From: Eshraghiella sp045124255
Lineage (GTDB): Bacteria; Bacillota; Clostridia; Lachnospirales; Lachnospiraceae
NCBI GenBank assembly: GCA_045124255.1
Contig: JBGVLM010000008.1
Span: 1-64,000 of the forward strand
Length of the DNA: 64,000 bases
Direction: 5' to 3'
Positions within the stretch are counted from its first letter, which is position 1; each line of letters starts with the position of its first letter. The notes under the pieces are model-generated. The model did no database searches. It was not told the DNA's origin and worked only from the letters and a program-made list of their open reading frames with translations. Positions 15,631 to 23,127 of this stretch are shown piece after piece. The translations under genes and the position numbers were made by a program.

Positions 15631-16398
15631 TCATTCATGCACAAACGGCGTTTGGACATAGTCCACCCTCTGCAATTCAGGAGCTTCAAAACTGTTAAAA
15701 TATTTACTCCAACGCGGAATAAAGGTTAAAGTCCGGGAACCCAACCAAAACCACAAAAAGGAATCAAACTCCAATCCTTCAGCAAGAGAACTGGAATCGT
15801 CCGTCTGACTGTCCTTAATCGTTATGAATTTACGAATTCTTTTTCCGTAAGTAAATACACGGGCAAAATTACAGACCAAAAACATCTGGTCTGTTAAATC
15901 ACGCAGTTTCTTATCAATGTCAAATGTCTGAGAAAACAGGACGCACTTAACGTTATAATGACGCTGGAGCTTAAAAAAGTTCCTGACTTCGGGCTTAAAA
16001 TTCTTGTAATTGCGGTTGTCCCAAATCATGCCGACTTCATCAACAAGTAATAAAATTTTAGGTCTGTAAGGAAAAATCCAGTTCCTGATAATTTTAAGCA
16101 GCCTGATTAAACCCTTATATTCATCCGGATTAAAGGGTTTATAATTAAAATCTTCAAGCTGCACAAATCCAATCCAATCCGGATTAATATAATAAGTTCC
16201 GGGAATCCGTTCCGTGGAATAGACAGTCCAATTATTCTTGATGTGTTGCAAGGCAAACTTAGTCAGCGTTGTTGATTTACCGCTGCCTTTTTTACCGAAA
16301 ATCATAATCAGTTTATATGGATTGTAATATTTTTGAGTAAGCAGCACAAAAACAGCCAAAAACAGCAATATCCACAGCATTATTTTCAAAACAACCAT
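15631..16398 (-). CDS. zot: Zot/pI-type phage assembly ATPase
   Basis: 255 residues. An N-terminal membrane segment (about 5-20) precedes the ATPase domain, with Walker A GKKGSGKST (35-43) and Walker B ILLLVDEVG (115-123). This is the Zonular occludens toxin domain of filamentous-phage pI proteins, which power virion extrusion through the membrane. The N-terminal rather than C-terminal membrane anchor differs from E. coli pI. ATG 16398 follows GAGGAGG. The gene begins right after the secreted-protein gene, so both are in one operon. It is the marker gene of the element. Confidence 0.9.
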   Translation of the reverse strand: MVVLKIMLWILLFLAVFVLLTQKYYNPYKLIMIFGKKGSGKSTTLTKFALQHIKNNWTVYSTERIPGTYYINPDWIGFVQLEDFNYKPFNPDEYKGLIRLLKIIRNWIFPYRPKILLLVDEVGMIWDNRNYKNFKPEVRNFFKLQRHYNVKCVLFSQTFDIDKKLRDLTDQMFLVCNFARVFTYGKRIRKFITIKDSQTDDSSSLAEGLEFDSFLWFWLGSRTLTFIPRWSKYFNSFEAPELQRVDYVQTPFVHE

Positions 16399-16400
16399 AA

Positions 16401-17003
16401 TCAAAACCTCCTCTTAGACATACGGTATATCAACTCAAAAACAGCACCTCCGACCATACAGCAAAACGGAAAAACACCCAAAAGACTTGAATCAAACAAA
16501 CCAACAGAACCCAAAAGCAGGTTTCCGATTTTATCAAGCTTTAACGATGTTTCTGTTAAAACGGAAGCATTAGCGGCAAAAACAAGCTCATCTGTATCCT
16601 TATCCCTGACATCAAGCGTTGATGACACAATAGTCCAATTATCAATGAACTTAAATGAACCACCTGACGTACAAGAATACACCCAACCGTTAGAGCTGGA
16701 ATAGATATAATAATGCAGGGAATAGCTTGAATTGATATAAAGCATATCATCTCCGGATGATGACACATAAGTAGACAATGTTCCGGGGTCACCATTAATG
16801 ATATACAGATAATAACAGTCATCTGAATCATCATCATTATTATTATCAGTATGATAAAGAAAATAATGATGACCGTACACATCCGTAGGAAGCATTGGCA
16901 GCTCATCCGGTTCAGCAGCTTCCACCCTCGTAGGAAGAAGAAAAACAGAACAGCATAACATTACAGCCAAAAACATATAAACCTTTCTATTTAAAAATTT
17001 CAT
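16401..17003 (-). CDS. Secreted phage protein with C-terminal membrane anchor
   Basis: 200 residues. A signal peptide (about 1-27, ending near RVEAAEP) is followed by a Ser/Tyr/Asp-rich beta-type domain (about 28-155) and a C-terminal membrane segment (FPFCCMVGGAVFELIY) with a basic tail KRRF. This is the architecture of minor coat or adsorption proteins of filamentous phages (pIII-like, anchored at the C-terminus). It lies between the likely major coat gene and zot. ATG 17003 follows GAGGTG. No family match is recognised; the role is inferred. Confidence 0.7.
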   Translation of the reverse strand: MKFLNRKVYMFLAVMLCCSVFLLPTRVEAAEPDELPMLPTDVYGHHYFLYHTDNNNDDDSDDCYYLYIINGDPGTLSTYVSSSGDDMLYINSSYSLHYYIYSSSNGWVYSCTSGGSFKFIDNWTIVSSTLDVRDKDTDELVFAANASVLTETSLKLDKIGNLLLGSVGLFDSSLLGVFPFCCMVGGAVFELIYRMSKRRF

Positions 17004-17072
17004 AAAAATCACCTCAACTTTAAAAACCTCTCTCCGGAGCATGTCCGGAAAGAAGTTTTCAGAGAAAAAAAA

Positions 17073-17270
17073 TTAGTGCTTGGACAATAAACGTCCAAAA
17101 ATTCCGATTGCACCACCAACAAGAAAGATTCCTGTTCCGACAAGCAGATACGGTGTATCCATAATAGTGCTACCAACAGTAGTAACCTGTCCGAAAAGCC
17201 ATGTTGCAACCTCTGACATTGTACCTAAAAACTCAGTCATGGCACTTGTTGTTGCTTCTGCTAATAACAT
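17073..17270 (-). CDS. Probable major coat protein (pVIII-like)
   Basis: 65 residues with an amphipathic N-terminal half (LAEATTSAMTEFLGTMSEVA), one long membrane segment (PYLLVGTGIFLVGGAIGIF) and a basic end GRLLSKH. This is the three-part plan of a filamentous-phage major coat protein: outer helix, membrane span, DNA-facing basic tail. No signal peptide is seen, as in some phage coats that insert directly. It is directly followed by the secreted-protein gene and zot. A strong GGAG lies 9 bases before ATG. Confidence 0.7.
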   Translation of the reverse strand: MLLAEATTSAMTEFLGTMSEVATWLFGQVTTVGSTIMDTPYLLVGTGIFLVGGAIGIFGRLLSKH

Positions 17271-17292
17271 AGAGCAACTCTCCTTTCCTTAA

Positions 17293-17490
17293 TTATTTTA
17301 TATGCTTAATGCGTTGGAAAATCACAACGACAACATATACAATGGTTATTGAAAATGACAGCATTAAAAGCCAGTTGGAGCTTATAACAACCCACACATC
17401 AGCAAAAAGACCAAATATAAAATCACTTATCTGATTCATCTGACCGAAAAAATCTTCTCCTGTCATTCCGGTAATGTCCGTTACATCCAT
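17293..17490 (-). CDS. Small membrane protein, coat-like
   Basis: 65 residues from ATG 17490: an N-terminal polar helix (MDVTDITGMTGEDFFGQMN), a membrane span (about 36-57) and a basic end FQRIKHIK. The plan parallels the neighbouring coat candidate, so it may be a minor coat protein or a coat paralogue. GGAGG lies 8 bases before ATG 17490; upstream in-frame GTG 17499 and ATG 17496 overlap the previous stop. Confidence 0.65.
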   Translation of the reverse strand: MDVTDITGMTGEDFFGQMNQISDFIFGLFADVWVVISSNWLLMLSFSITIVYVVVVIFQRIKHIK

Positions 17491-17495
17491 AAACA

Positions 17496-17663
17496 TCACC
17501 TCCGCTTCAAAACACTCCTGAGGAACTCAAAGAAGCTTACAAAGAGGTAAAAAGCAAACACGCAGCATAGACCCACAATTACCGGAAGAACAGATTCCAT
17601 AAGAGAATCATTCCAGACAATCGCATAATCAATACCTAAGAAATCCAAAACAAGCTCAATCAT
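17496..17663 (-). CDS. Tiny phage membrane protein (55 aa)
   Basis: Starts MIELVLDFLGIDYAIVW, then one membrane span (about 26-48) and the basic end LRSVLKRR. Its ATG overlaps the upstream stop (TAATG) and its stop overlaps the next start region, so the genes are translationally linked. It is comparable in size and plan to pVII/pIX-type tip proteins. Role inferred from operon position. Confidence 0.65.
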   Translation of the reverse strand: MIELVLDFLGIDYAIVWNDSLMESVLPVIVGLCCVFAFYLFVSFFEFLRSVLKRR

Positions 17664-17758
17664 TACTTAACACCTCTTCTCTCCTGTCTCATCAAGATAA
17701 TTCCATTAAACAACTGACAAACCAAAATCAGCGTTAAAATCATATCGGAATAACTCAC
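17663..17758 (-). CDS. Tiny phage membrane peptide (31 aa)
   Basis: GTG start with GGAGGTG just upstream; encodes MSYSDMILTLILVCQLFNGI followed by a basic tail (RQERRGVK). It has one short membrane span and a positively charged C-terminus, the size class of Ff pVII and pIX. It overlaps the next gene by one base. Confidence 0.6.
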   Translation of the reverse strand: MSYSDMILTLILVCQLFNGIILMRQERRGVK

Positions 17759-17771
17759 AAACACACCTCCG

Positions 17772-18233
17772 TTAAAAATCTGCTGGAACATATAATTTGT
17801 ATACGGTCACCTCAGGCAGCCAAAAAATATAACTAAATATACCGCATGGCTCATAAACTTCCTGATGAAGAACAGGCTCACAATAATTGACATTATATTC
17901 AACAGATAAAGAATCTCCTGTTATTTCGCTAAGACTTCCGTCATCATTAACAACACGGACAGCAACAACATCACCCGCACTATCATAAATCAAATCATAG
18001 TAGTCAATATTATTGCAGGATGTTTGTTGAGCCACAACATTTCCACTTGCGGCGGCATATACATCGCTATCATAAAGAAAAGCAACAACAATCCAGCAGC
18101 CAATAAAAAAAGCCAAAACAAATCCCAAAATTAAAGAAATATGATAACGATTATCAATAATATATTTAGCTTCCAAAATTAGAAAACCAATAACTGCAAA
18201 TGCAAGCATAAACAAAATAAATGTGCAAAACAC
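17772..18233 (-). CDS. Phage membrane protein with outer domain (153 aa)
   Basis: GTG start (18233) with AAGGTGA upstream. There are two membrane spans (about 2-20 and 33-53) and then an outward domain of about 95 residues, with YDSDVYAAASG and cysteine pairs. It sits in the middle of the structural cluster. It may be a minor tip protein (pVI-like) or an assembly factor; no family is recognised. Confidence 0.6.
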   Translation of the reverse strand: MFCTFILFMLAFAVIGFLILEAKYIIDNRYHISLILGFVLAFFIGCWIVVAFLYDSDVYAAASGNVVAQQTSCNNIDYYDLIYDSAGDVVAVRVVNDDGSLSEITGDSLSVEYNVNYCEPVLHQEVYEPCGIFSYIFWLPEVTVYKLYVPADF

Positions 18234-18245
18234 AATAATTCACCT

Positions 18246-18407
18246 TCACTTTCTAAAGTTAAACACAAACGTAATTAACAGTACAACCACAACCCCGGCA
18301 AGCAGTACACCGAGAAGCGAAACTCCTGGCAACAGCTCCATTCCGGAGAGAAAATCAAGAAGCTTATCAAAAAGGCTTACAAGATAATCAATACAATAAT
18401 CAATCAT
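18246..18407 (-). CDS. Tiny phage membrane protein (53 aa)
   Basis: Encodes MIDYCIDYLVSLFDKLLDF, a membrane span (LLGVLLAGVVVVLLITFVF) and the basic end NFRK. A GGAG lies upstream of ATG 18407. The polar helix, span and basic tail plan is again coat-like. It starts 10 bp after the preceding stop and ends 12 bp before the 153-aa gene. Confidence 0.65.
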   Translation of the reverse strand: MIDYCIDYLVSLFDKLLDFLSGMELLPGVSLLGVLLAGVVVVLLITFVFNFRK

Positions 18408-18417
18408 ACACACACTC

Positions 18418-18567
18418 CTAACGCGACATATACAATATACTTAAACCATATACAACGTACACAAAAGGCATTATGAAATCAGGCATGAAGTTAACCAGTC
18501 CGTTAATTATGTCAATAATGACAAGCAGAACCCCACCGAGAATTACGTAATAAATCTTATTTCCCAT
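18418..18567 (-). CDS. Tiny phage membrane protein (49 aa)
   Basis: Encodes MGNKIYYVILGGVLLVIIDI and a second hydrophobic stretch (PFVYVVYGLSILYM) ending SR. It starts at the base before the end of the large pIII-like gene and follows GGGG, so it is in the same transcript. Two short spans are likely. Function unknown; probably virion tip or assembly. Confidence 0.6.
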   Translation of the reverse strand: MGNKIYYVILGGVLLVIIDIINGLVNFMPDFIMPFVYVVYGLSILYMSR

Positions 18568-20571
18568 TTAAAACATCCCCTTCCTGATTACCATGTGCAT
18601 TACGAAGAACGAAGCCCCTAAAAGAGTTACCGTCTGCAATGGCCCCATGACATCCCAAAATTTCATAACGATTGTATTAAGGAATGCAGCTCCGCTCACT
18701 ACCTCAGAATCAAAAGAAAGCGTATCCTCAAGTACAGGAACCGCAATATCTCCGGCGGCAGCTTCTCCCGACAATCCGGAAATTACCATATCTATAAAAT
18801 CAGGAATTTCGTCATAATCCCAATCATTGTCAGAATCCAAGTCATCAAAGAAATCAAGCATGGAATCAATATCCGGCGTTCCCTTCAAAGAATCCAAATC
18901 AAGATTAATGTCATAAAGCTGCTCCAAAATAGCACTATCGTCAAAAGACACCGAGCCGGATGAAGAGTCACTATCGCTCTCCAAAGCTGACTGAATATCA
19001 AAAAGCACCTGTTTAATTCCAATGACAACATCAATTTCAGAAGCCGACAATCGTATCAACTCGTTAAGCTTGTCAAAATAGTTGTAATCCGGAATATCAA
19101 TATCCTTAACAGCTTCATTGAGCTTCTCCAAATACAAGTTGGTATTGGAGATATTGTCAAAAACAGACTTCAAATCGTTATGTACCACATTAGTTAATAA
19201 ATCTAATTCAACAATTAAATCATCCATATTATTAACCAATGATTTTATATACGTACGAATAGAAGTTTGTGTTATTTCGTGCAAAAATCCATCATCATCA
19301 ATATATGACAAACTAGCATTATCACTTATAAATTCAGATAAAAGAGAACTTAACGCAAAATAATAATCTACTGCAAAATCATCAACAGAAACACCGTCAC
19401 CATATATTAACTGATTAATAGCGTCGATAGTACCACTAGCATTACCAGTAAACAAATTTCCTAAAATAGAAGCGATTGTATAATCATCACCACCAATTTC
19501 AATACTGGATTCATGAATATATTCTTCATATATTTCATCAAAAGAATAATTCTTTAGCAAATCAGATATATCCTCAATCTCATTCCACGTCGGTTTAATA
19601 ATAGGTTCTTCACCGAATGATTCATCATTGGCATAGACCAACTTATATACAGTAGTTCCTCCAGCAGAATCATAGAACCATTTGTAAGCAACACTTGCGT
19701 TAGTCGAATACATTCCGGAAACTGAATACTGCTCCGTCCAATCAATTCCGTCTACGGACGTGTATACGTGTTTATTACATATTTCGCTGAAGGTAAGCAA
19801 TGCTTGTGTAGGGTCAGGATTAGTTATCGATACAAGCGGTTTAGCGGAATCTACGAAAGTATATCCAACATCTTCCGTATAAAACAAATATTGGTAATTG
19901 AAATAGTAATCCGGTGTATAACAAGTGTCCGCTACTGTCGACTCCCAGAATCCGGAGATTTCATAATTGCTGAATATGCACACTAAATCCTCAGGATATC
20001 CGGTTGAAGTTATTACAGACGAACCATCCTTATCATACACATTGCCGTACAACGATACAGACATATCAGACAGATTAAGCTTATAACCTACAATTCGTTT
20101 TTTATTAGATGAATGGACATAAGAAGCCGTCATATAAAAAGAACCACTGGAATAAGACTGAATCGTATAACAATAATCAGTTCCGTACATCCACGTATAC
20201 TGACTGTTCCCAGCGAATCGATTAGATGTCATTATATACACACATTTATCAGACGGCGAAAACCAATAACTGCAAGGAATCCAATACCCATAATGGTCAA
20301 CTTCGCAGGTCTTAGCCCATGAAACCGGATATGAATACTCTGTTGGTGCACTGCTGTTAAGCAATGTACTCCTGCTTATTGTGAATGTCTCACCCTCGTA
20401 AGTAAGGTATACATTCCCACTATCATAAGTTACCTCAACTCCCACATCAGCCGGAAGTGATGATATCTCAGCCGCCCGAACTGGAACGACCAACACCTGC
20501 AACAACACAGCTGCTACTAACACAAGAGAGGTCACACAATATGCAATTTTCTTAATTAATTTTACATTCAT
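18568..20571 (-). CDS. Large pIII-like adsorption protein
   Basis: 667 residues. A signal peptide (about 1-34, ending VVPVRAAE) precedes a Tyr/Ser/Trp-rich beta-type outer region (about 35-300), a helical region rich in Asp and Leu (about 340-600, coiled-coil-like, with several NDLKSVFDNI-type heptads), and a C-terminal membrane span (about 640-660) ending RKGMF. N-terminal receptor-binding part, stalk and C-terminal anchor match the plan of filamentous-phage pIII. ATG 20571 follows GAGGAGG. It is the first structural gene leftward from a divergent promoter region. Family similarity is not recognisable, so it may be the host-range determinant. Confidence 0.7.
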   Translation of the reverse strand: MNVKLIKKIAYCVTSLVLVAAVLLQVLVVPVRAAEISSLPADVGVEVTYDSGNVYLTYEGETFTISRSTLLNSSAPTEYSYPVSWAKTCEVDHYGYWIPCSYWFSPSDKCVYIMTSNRFAGNSQYTWMYGTDYCYTIQSYSSGSFYMTASYVHSSNKKRIVGYKLNLSDMSVSLYGNVYDKDGSSVITSTGYPEDLVCIFSNYEISGFWESTVADTCYTPDYYFNYQYLFYTEDVGYTFVDSAKPLVSITNPDPTQALLTFSEICNKHVYTSVDGIDWTEQYSVSGMYSTNASVAYKWFYDSAGGTTVYKLVYANDESFGEEPIIKPTWNEIEDISDLLKNYSFDEIYEEYIHESSIEIGGDDYTIASILGNLFTGNASGTIDAINQLIYGDGVSVDDFAVDYYFALSSLLSEFISDNASLSYIDDDGFLHEITQTSIRTYIKSLVNNMDDLIVELDLLTNVVHNDLKSVFDNISNTNLYLEKLNEAVKDIDIPDYNYFDKLNELIRLSASEIDVVIGIKQVLFDIQSALESDSDSSSGSVSFDDSAILEQLYDINLDLDSLKGTPDIDSMLDFFDDLDSDNDWDYDEIPDFIDMVISGLSGEAAAGDIAVPVLEDTLSFDSEVVSGAAFLNTIVMKFWDVMGPLQTVTLLGASFFVMHMVIRKGMF

Positions 20572-20583
20572 AAAAACCTCCTC

Positions 20584-20612
20584 TTGCGGTTCCTGATTCA
20601 CTGAGATATAAT
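20584..20612 (+). promoter_or_regulatory. Rightward promoter for the lone + strand phage gene
   Basis: TTGCGG (20584-20589), a 17-bp spacer and a perfect TATAAT (20607-20612), 28 bp before the ATG of the 54-aa gene. It lies in the 68-bp gap with the pIII-like gene on the other strand. Confidence 0.6.
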
Positions 20613-20639
20613 CTAAGCAATTACAGGAGGTAAAATAAT

Positions 20640-20804
20640 ATGCTAACTTACATATATAACAAATTCATATTTGGCAAAATAAACAAAAAAGTTCCAAAAG
20701 GACATTTCATCACATTAAAAATACTACACAGCATAATTTTAGGAATGATAGATTTTTTCTTAACCGTAGTTTTAATCTTCGCAATAATTAACCTTATATT
20801 TTAA
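20640..20804 (+). CDS. Lone + strand small membrane protein (possible phage moron)
   Basis: 54 residues: a basic N-terminal part (KFIFGKINKKVPKGHF) and one C-terminal membrane span (IILGMIDFFLTVVLIFAII). AGGAGG lies 9 bases before ATG, and a promoter lies directly upstream. It is the only phage gene read rightward, so it is a separate transcription unit. Such solitary genes in filamentous prophages are often expressed in the lysogen, for example for superinfection immunity; this is inference and no family is recognised. Confidence 0.65.
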   Translation: MLTYIYNKFIFGKINKKVPKGHFITLKILHSIILGMIDFFLTVVLIFAIINLIF

Positions 20805-21191
20805 GAAATTTCCCTGTTCATCATTAAACCGGGACATATATTTTAATTTACTCTTACACGCTTATATCCATTGACAAACACGAATCCCAGTTGTGCTACG
20901 GGAACGTTGTTTCCGCGAAGGACGCCCGTACATCCGTGTACGGTCTGTTTTATTTCCGTTTATACATCAGGAAAGTTTGAGGTCATCAACTCGCTCAGCT
21001 CGTTCGCGGGTTGCACGGCAACCCACGGAATTATTTATCTACTTATAAACATCCCCTCAGAGTTCCTGTCTCCGAGGGGAACAAGTTAGGATTGTCAGAA
21101 AGCCTTTATAGCAGCTCAACAGCGATTCCACCTGTTGTTTCTTCCCTTCGTTTTTCTAAGTGGCTTTTTGATTAAATCTAAACTGACAATC
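20805..21191. other. Phage intergenic region with three strong hairpins
   Basis: No convincing gene. It has a G+C-rich core with perfect hairpins at 20926-20943 (CCGTACA/TGTACGG) and 21008-21024 (GGGTTGC/GCAACCC) and a 10-bp stem with one mismatch at 21053-21079 (CCCCTCAGAG/CTCCGAGGGG). A 9-bp inverted repeat GATTGTCAG / CTGACAATC (21090-21098, 21183-21191) encloses the last 100 bp. It may be a complementary-strand origin and a terminator of the early operon. Confidence 0.55.
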
Positions 21192-21362
21192 TTATACAAG
21201 CATTAAACTTAAAGTGACAACTTCAAAATCCGGACATCCTGTAAGATACTCAACAGCCTTATCACATGCCGACTTAATTGTAGAAGCTACAACCTCAAAA
21301 TCAATGACACAATCATAAGGGTCGGACGCACAAACTTTGAAGTTAAAACATTTTTCGTTCAT
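21192..21362 (-). CDS. Small phage protein of unknown role (56 aa)
   Basis: Encodes MNEKCFNFKVCASDPYDCVI through a C-terminal hydrophobic strand (FEVVTLSLMLV). It has four cysteines, no membrane span and no family I recognise. AGGTGG lies shortly before ATG 21362. It is the last gene of the right-end leftward operon, 14 bp after the 98-aa gene. Confidence 0.6.
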   Translation of the reverse strand: MNEKCFNFKVCASDPYDCVIDFEVVASTIKSACDKAVEYLTGCPDFEVVTLSLMLV

Positions 21363-21376
21363 CTTCCACCTCTACA

Positions 21377-21673
21377 CTAATCATTCAGGAATCCGACAAT
21401 ATCCGAATCAGGTGACGGAGCACTCTCAAATGAATCATCATCAACATTGTAAGAAAAATTGTAATGCGTACACAAATCAATTAACGCGTCATCTACAAAC
21501 TCATTATCATCATCATCAATGTACAACCCAATCATGTGAGCGAAAAATAATTCAAACGTTGAATTAATTCCAGTTTCTCCATACAGCAACTGATGATGCT
21601 TACGTGCATTCTCAATCAGATTAACCAATTCCGGAGAAATGCTAAACGAATATGTAAGACTTCTTCCACTCAT
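21377..21673 (-). CDS. Small acidic phage protein (98 aa)
   Basis: From ATG 21673 (GGGGGT 7 bases upstream; an in-frame GTG at 21679 is less well placed). The N-terminal half SLTYSFSISPELVNLIENAR could be a ribbon-helix-helix or similar small DNA-binding fold. The C-terminal half is strongly acidic (DDDDNEF, DDDSFES). It might be a regulator or DNA mimic; unrecognised. It lies in the right-end operon. Confidence 0.6.
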   Translation of the reverse strand: MSGRSLTYSFSISPELVNLIENARKHHQLLYGETGINSTFELFFAHMIGLYIDDDDNEFVDDALIDLCTHYNFSYNVDDDSFESAPSPDSDIVGFLND

Positions 21674-21678
21674 AATCA

Positions 21679-21891
21679 CTACCCCCTTTTATTCAATTCG
21701 ATTCCGGCGTTAGCAAGAATCGTTATTACATCTTCACGCGTAAGAGTTGGTTCAGGTTCCCGGACAACTGGGTTAACTACCGGAACATACACACTATTTT
21801 TAGCGGCATTATTCTTAAGCAGCCGGATGAGCTGGAACAGGAACACGGTGTCGATTAGCTGAAACAGTATTATCAATATAAAAAATATCAT
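21679..21891 (-). CDS. Small single-span membrane protein (70 aa)
   Basis: An N-terminal membrane span (FFILIILFQLIDTVFLFQLI) is followed by a cytoplasmic part with a proline-rich VNPVVREPEP and a short helix (LTREDVITILANAGIEL). Its start overlaps the upstream stop (ATGA), showing coupling. Unknown role, part of the right-end operon. Confidence 0.6.
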   Translation of the reverse strand: MIFFILIILFQLIDTVFLFQLIRLLKNNAAKNSVYVPVVNPVVREPEPTLTREDVITILANAGIELNKRG

Positions 21892-22133
21892 TCTTCATCA
21901 TCCTCCGATTCCAAGTCCGACATAGCAACATCCCTGAGTTCAGCCATCACTTTATACGAAGCAGCCAATTCAGACAAAAGCATAGCAAATATTTCAAAAA
22001 GCCAACCATTTTCAATCATATAAAGCGAAATAATATCATTAACCACATCTTTAAACAAATGACACTGGTCACTTAAAGATTCAAATTTTTTATCTAATTT
22101 TGAAGCCTCATTAACATCTTTAGAAACGTTCAT
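21888..22133 (-). CDS. Small helical acidic phage protein (81 aa)
   Basis: From ATG 22133: MNVSKDVNEASKLDKKFESL, helical throughout, with the acidic end DLESEDDEE. The open frame extends 33 codons upstream inside the preceding gene but in low-quality sequence, so the inner ATG is preferred; it overlaps that gene's end by 14 bp. Function unknown. Confidence 0.5.
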   Translation of the reverse strand: MNVSKDVNEASKLDKKFESLSDQCHLFKDVVNDIISLYMIENGWLFEIFAMLLSELAASYKVMAELRDVAMSDLESEDDEE

Positions 22134-22548
22134 CAGTCTTACCGCCCTTCTTAAGTGATTCCTGCTTTGGTGCTCCAGGAGCTGTGGAAGCCGGAGCAGT
22201 AACCGGAGTATCTGCCGGAGAAGCTGCACCAACTGAATTATTAAGATTGAACGGCATGATATTCAGGATTTCGTAATACACAGTAAACTGCTTCTGACTT
22301 ACAATCCTGCCGTTTCCGGTAACAACCGGAGTCATCTTATGCTTTAATTCAACCGAATAATTCTCCTTTTCCTTCAATTTCGAAAAATCAACTGTACAAT
22401 CTTTAGGAACAGCAACTTTAATTGTCTGCATATCCTCATCGAGGAAAGTCAGTGACTTACTAACACCACTTATAATTCTACCGCCGTCAGCTATCTGATA
22501 CGGTTTCTCCTCATATCCTCTAAATTCTAATTCTGTAAATGATTTCAT
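22120..22548 (-). CDS. Candidate phage ssDNA-binding protein
   Basis: 142 residues. Residues 1-100 look beta-rich, with alternating hydrophobics (SLTFLDEDMQTIKVAVP, QFTVYYEILNI) as expected for an OB fold. Residues 105-142 form a Pro/Ala/Thr-rich, then lysine-rich disordered tail. Filamentous phages encode an ssDNA-binding pV-type protein near the replication genes to coat the new strand, and this is the best candidate here. The call is by elimination and fold impression, not by a recognised motif. Confidence 0.5.
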   Translation of the reverse strand: MKSFTELEFRGYEEKPYQIADGGRIISGVSKSLTFLDEDMQTIKVAVPKDCTVDFSKLKEKENYSVELKHKMTPVVTGNGRIVSQKQFTVYYEILNIMPFNLNNSVGAASPADTPVTAPASTAPGAPKQESLKKGGKTDERF

Positions 22549-22553
22549 TTTTT

Positions 22554-22874
22554 TTAATCCTCCATAATCTGTTTTTTTTGTTCAATGTGCCGATATAATT
22601 CATCCATACTATAAAAAACATATCGCCATTTTTTAATTCGCACGTCATCTTCTTCCAAATGAAACTTCAACTCAAATGATATATAACAAGGCAAAAAATG
22701 AAGCTCCACAGTATGTAAAATATCATCGAGATAAAACGAATATTTGAGCCACTCGGAACCACGATATTTACCATATACACATCGTTTCAATAAACCGAGT
22801 TCTACTTCATGCACTTTACAAAAATCGGACAAAAGCGCATATAAAACACTTTTACCTTTATAGCTACATGCCAT
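22554..22874 (-). CDS. First gene of right-end phage operon, unknown (106 aa)
   Basis: 106 residues, MACSYKGKSVLYALLSDFCK onward, with a central beta-like stretch (LHTVELHFLPCYISFELKFHLEE) and a helical, charged end. GAGGTG precedes ATG by 8 bases. It heads the leftward operon whose upstream sequence contains the att sites. I do not recognise a family; a regulator or replication accessory is possible. Confidence 0.6.
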   Translation of the reverse strand: MACSYKGKSVLYALLSDFCKVHEVELGLLKRCVYGKYRGSEWLKYSFYLDDILHTVELHFLPCYISFELKFHLEEDDVRIKKWRYVFYSMDELYRHIEQKKQIMED

Positions 22875-22921
22875 AATTACACCTCAATTCTTTTTTTATT
22901 GATTCCTGATTCAGGAACCAA

Positions 22922-22954
22922 TTAACCGGTGTCGCTGTCCTGCCATTTCAACAT
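22922..22954 (-). CDS. Possible 10-residue leader peptide
   Basis: MLKWQDSDTG with a perfect AGGAGG 8-9 bases before ATG 22954. It is followed by a small hairpin (TTCCTGA/TCAGGAA) and the first operon gene 47 bp later. It may be a leader peptide or a start-stop relay. The strength of the ribosome site is the sole evidence. Confidence 0.35.
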   Translation of the reverse strand: MLKWQDSDTG

Positions 22955-23043
22955 AAAAAAAATCCTCCTAACTTGATTATTACAGATGTAACATTCAAGT
23001 TAAGAAGATTTAAAGTTTCCTTGTGATACAAATCTACTTAACA

Positions 23044-23072
23044 ATTTCGCCAAACTGCTTATTTAACGAAAT
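23044..23072 (-). other. Second dif-like site, inverted relative to attR
   Basis: The arms ATTTCGCCAAA (23044-23054) and TTTAACGAAAT (23062-23072) flank a 7-bp centre. Read on the - strand it matches attR over about 30 positions, including the flanking AATTGTTA. The two sites face each other with centres about 85 bp apart, so ssDNA can fold and pair them, as in the attP of CTXphi. Confidence 0.7.
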
Positions 23073-23127
23073 TATATTTGATAGTACCGGAGAACGAGAG
23101 AGTATAAAAAAAACCGGTTCAAATATA

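Noticed and set aside
20871..21089. 72-codon + strand ORF in the hairpin region and a TTGACA at about 20871
   Set aside because: The ORF runs through strong hairpins, has no ribosome site and has odd composition. The -10 partner (TGCTAC) is poor.
13451..23000. AATGTTACATC shared between attL flank (13451-13461) and, inverted, 22984-23000
   Set aside because: Eleven bases is short in AT-rich DNA. It could be chance or a protein site, with no further support.
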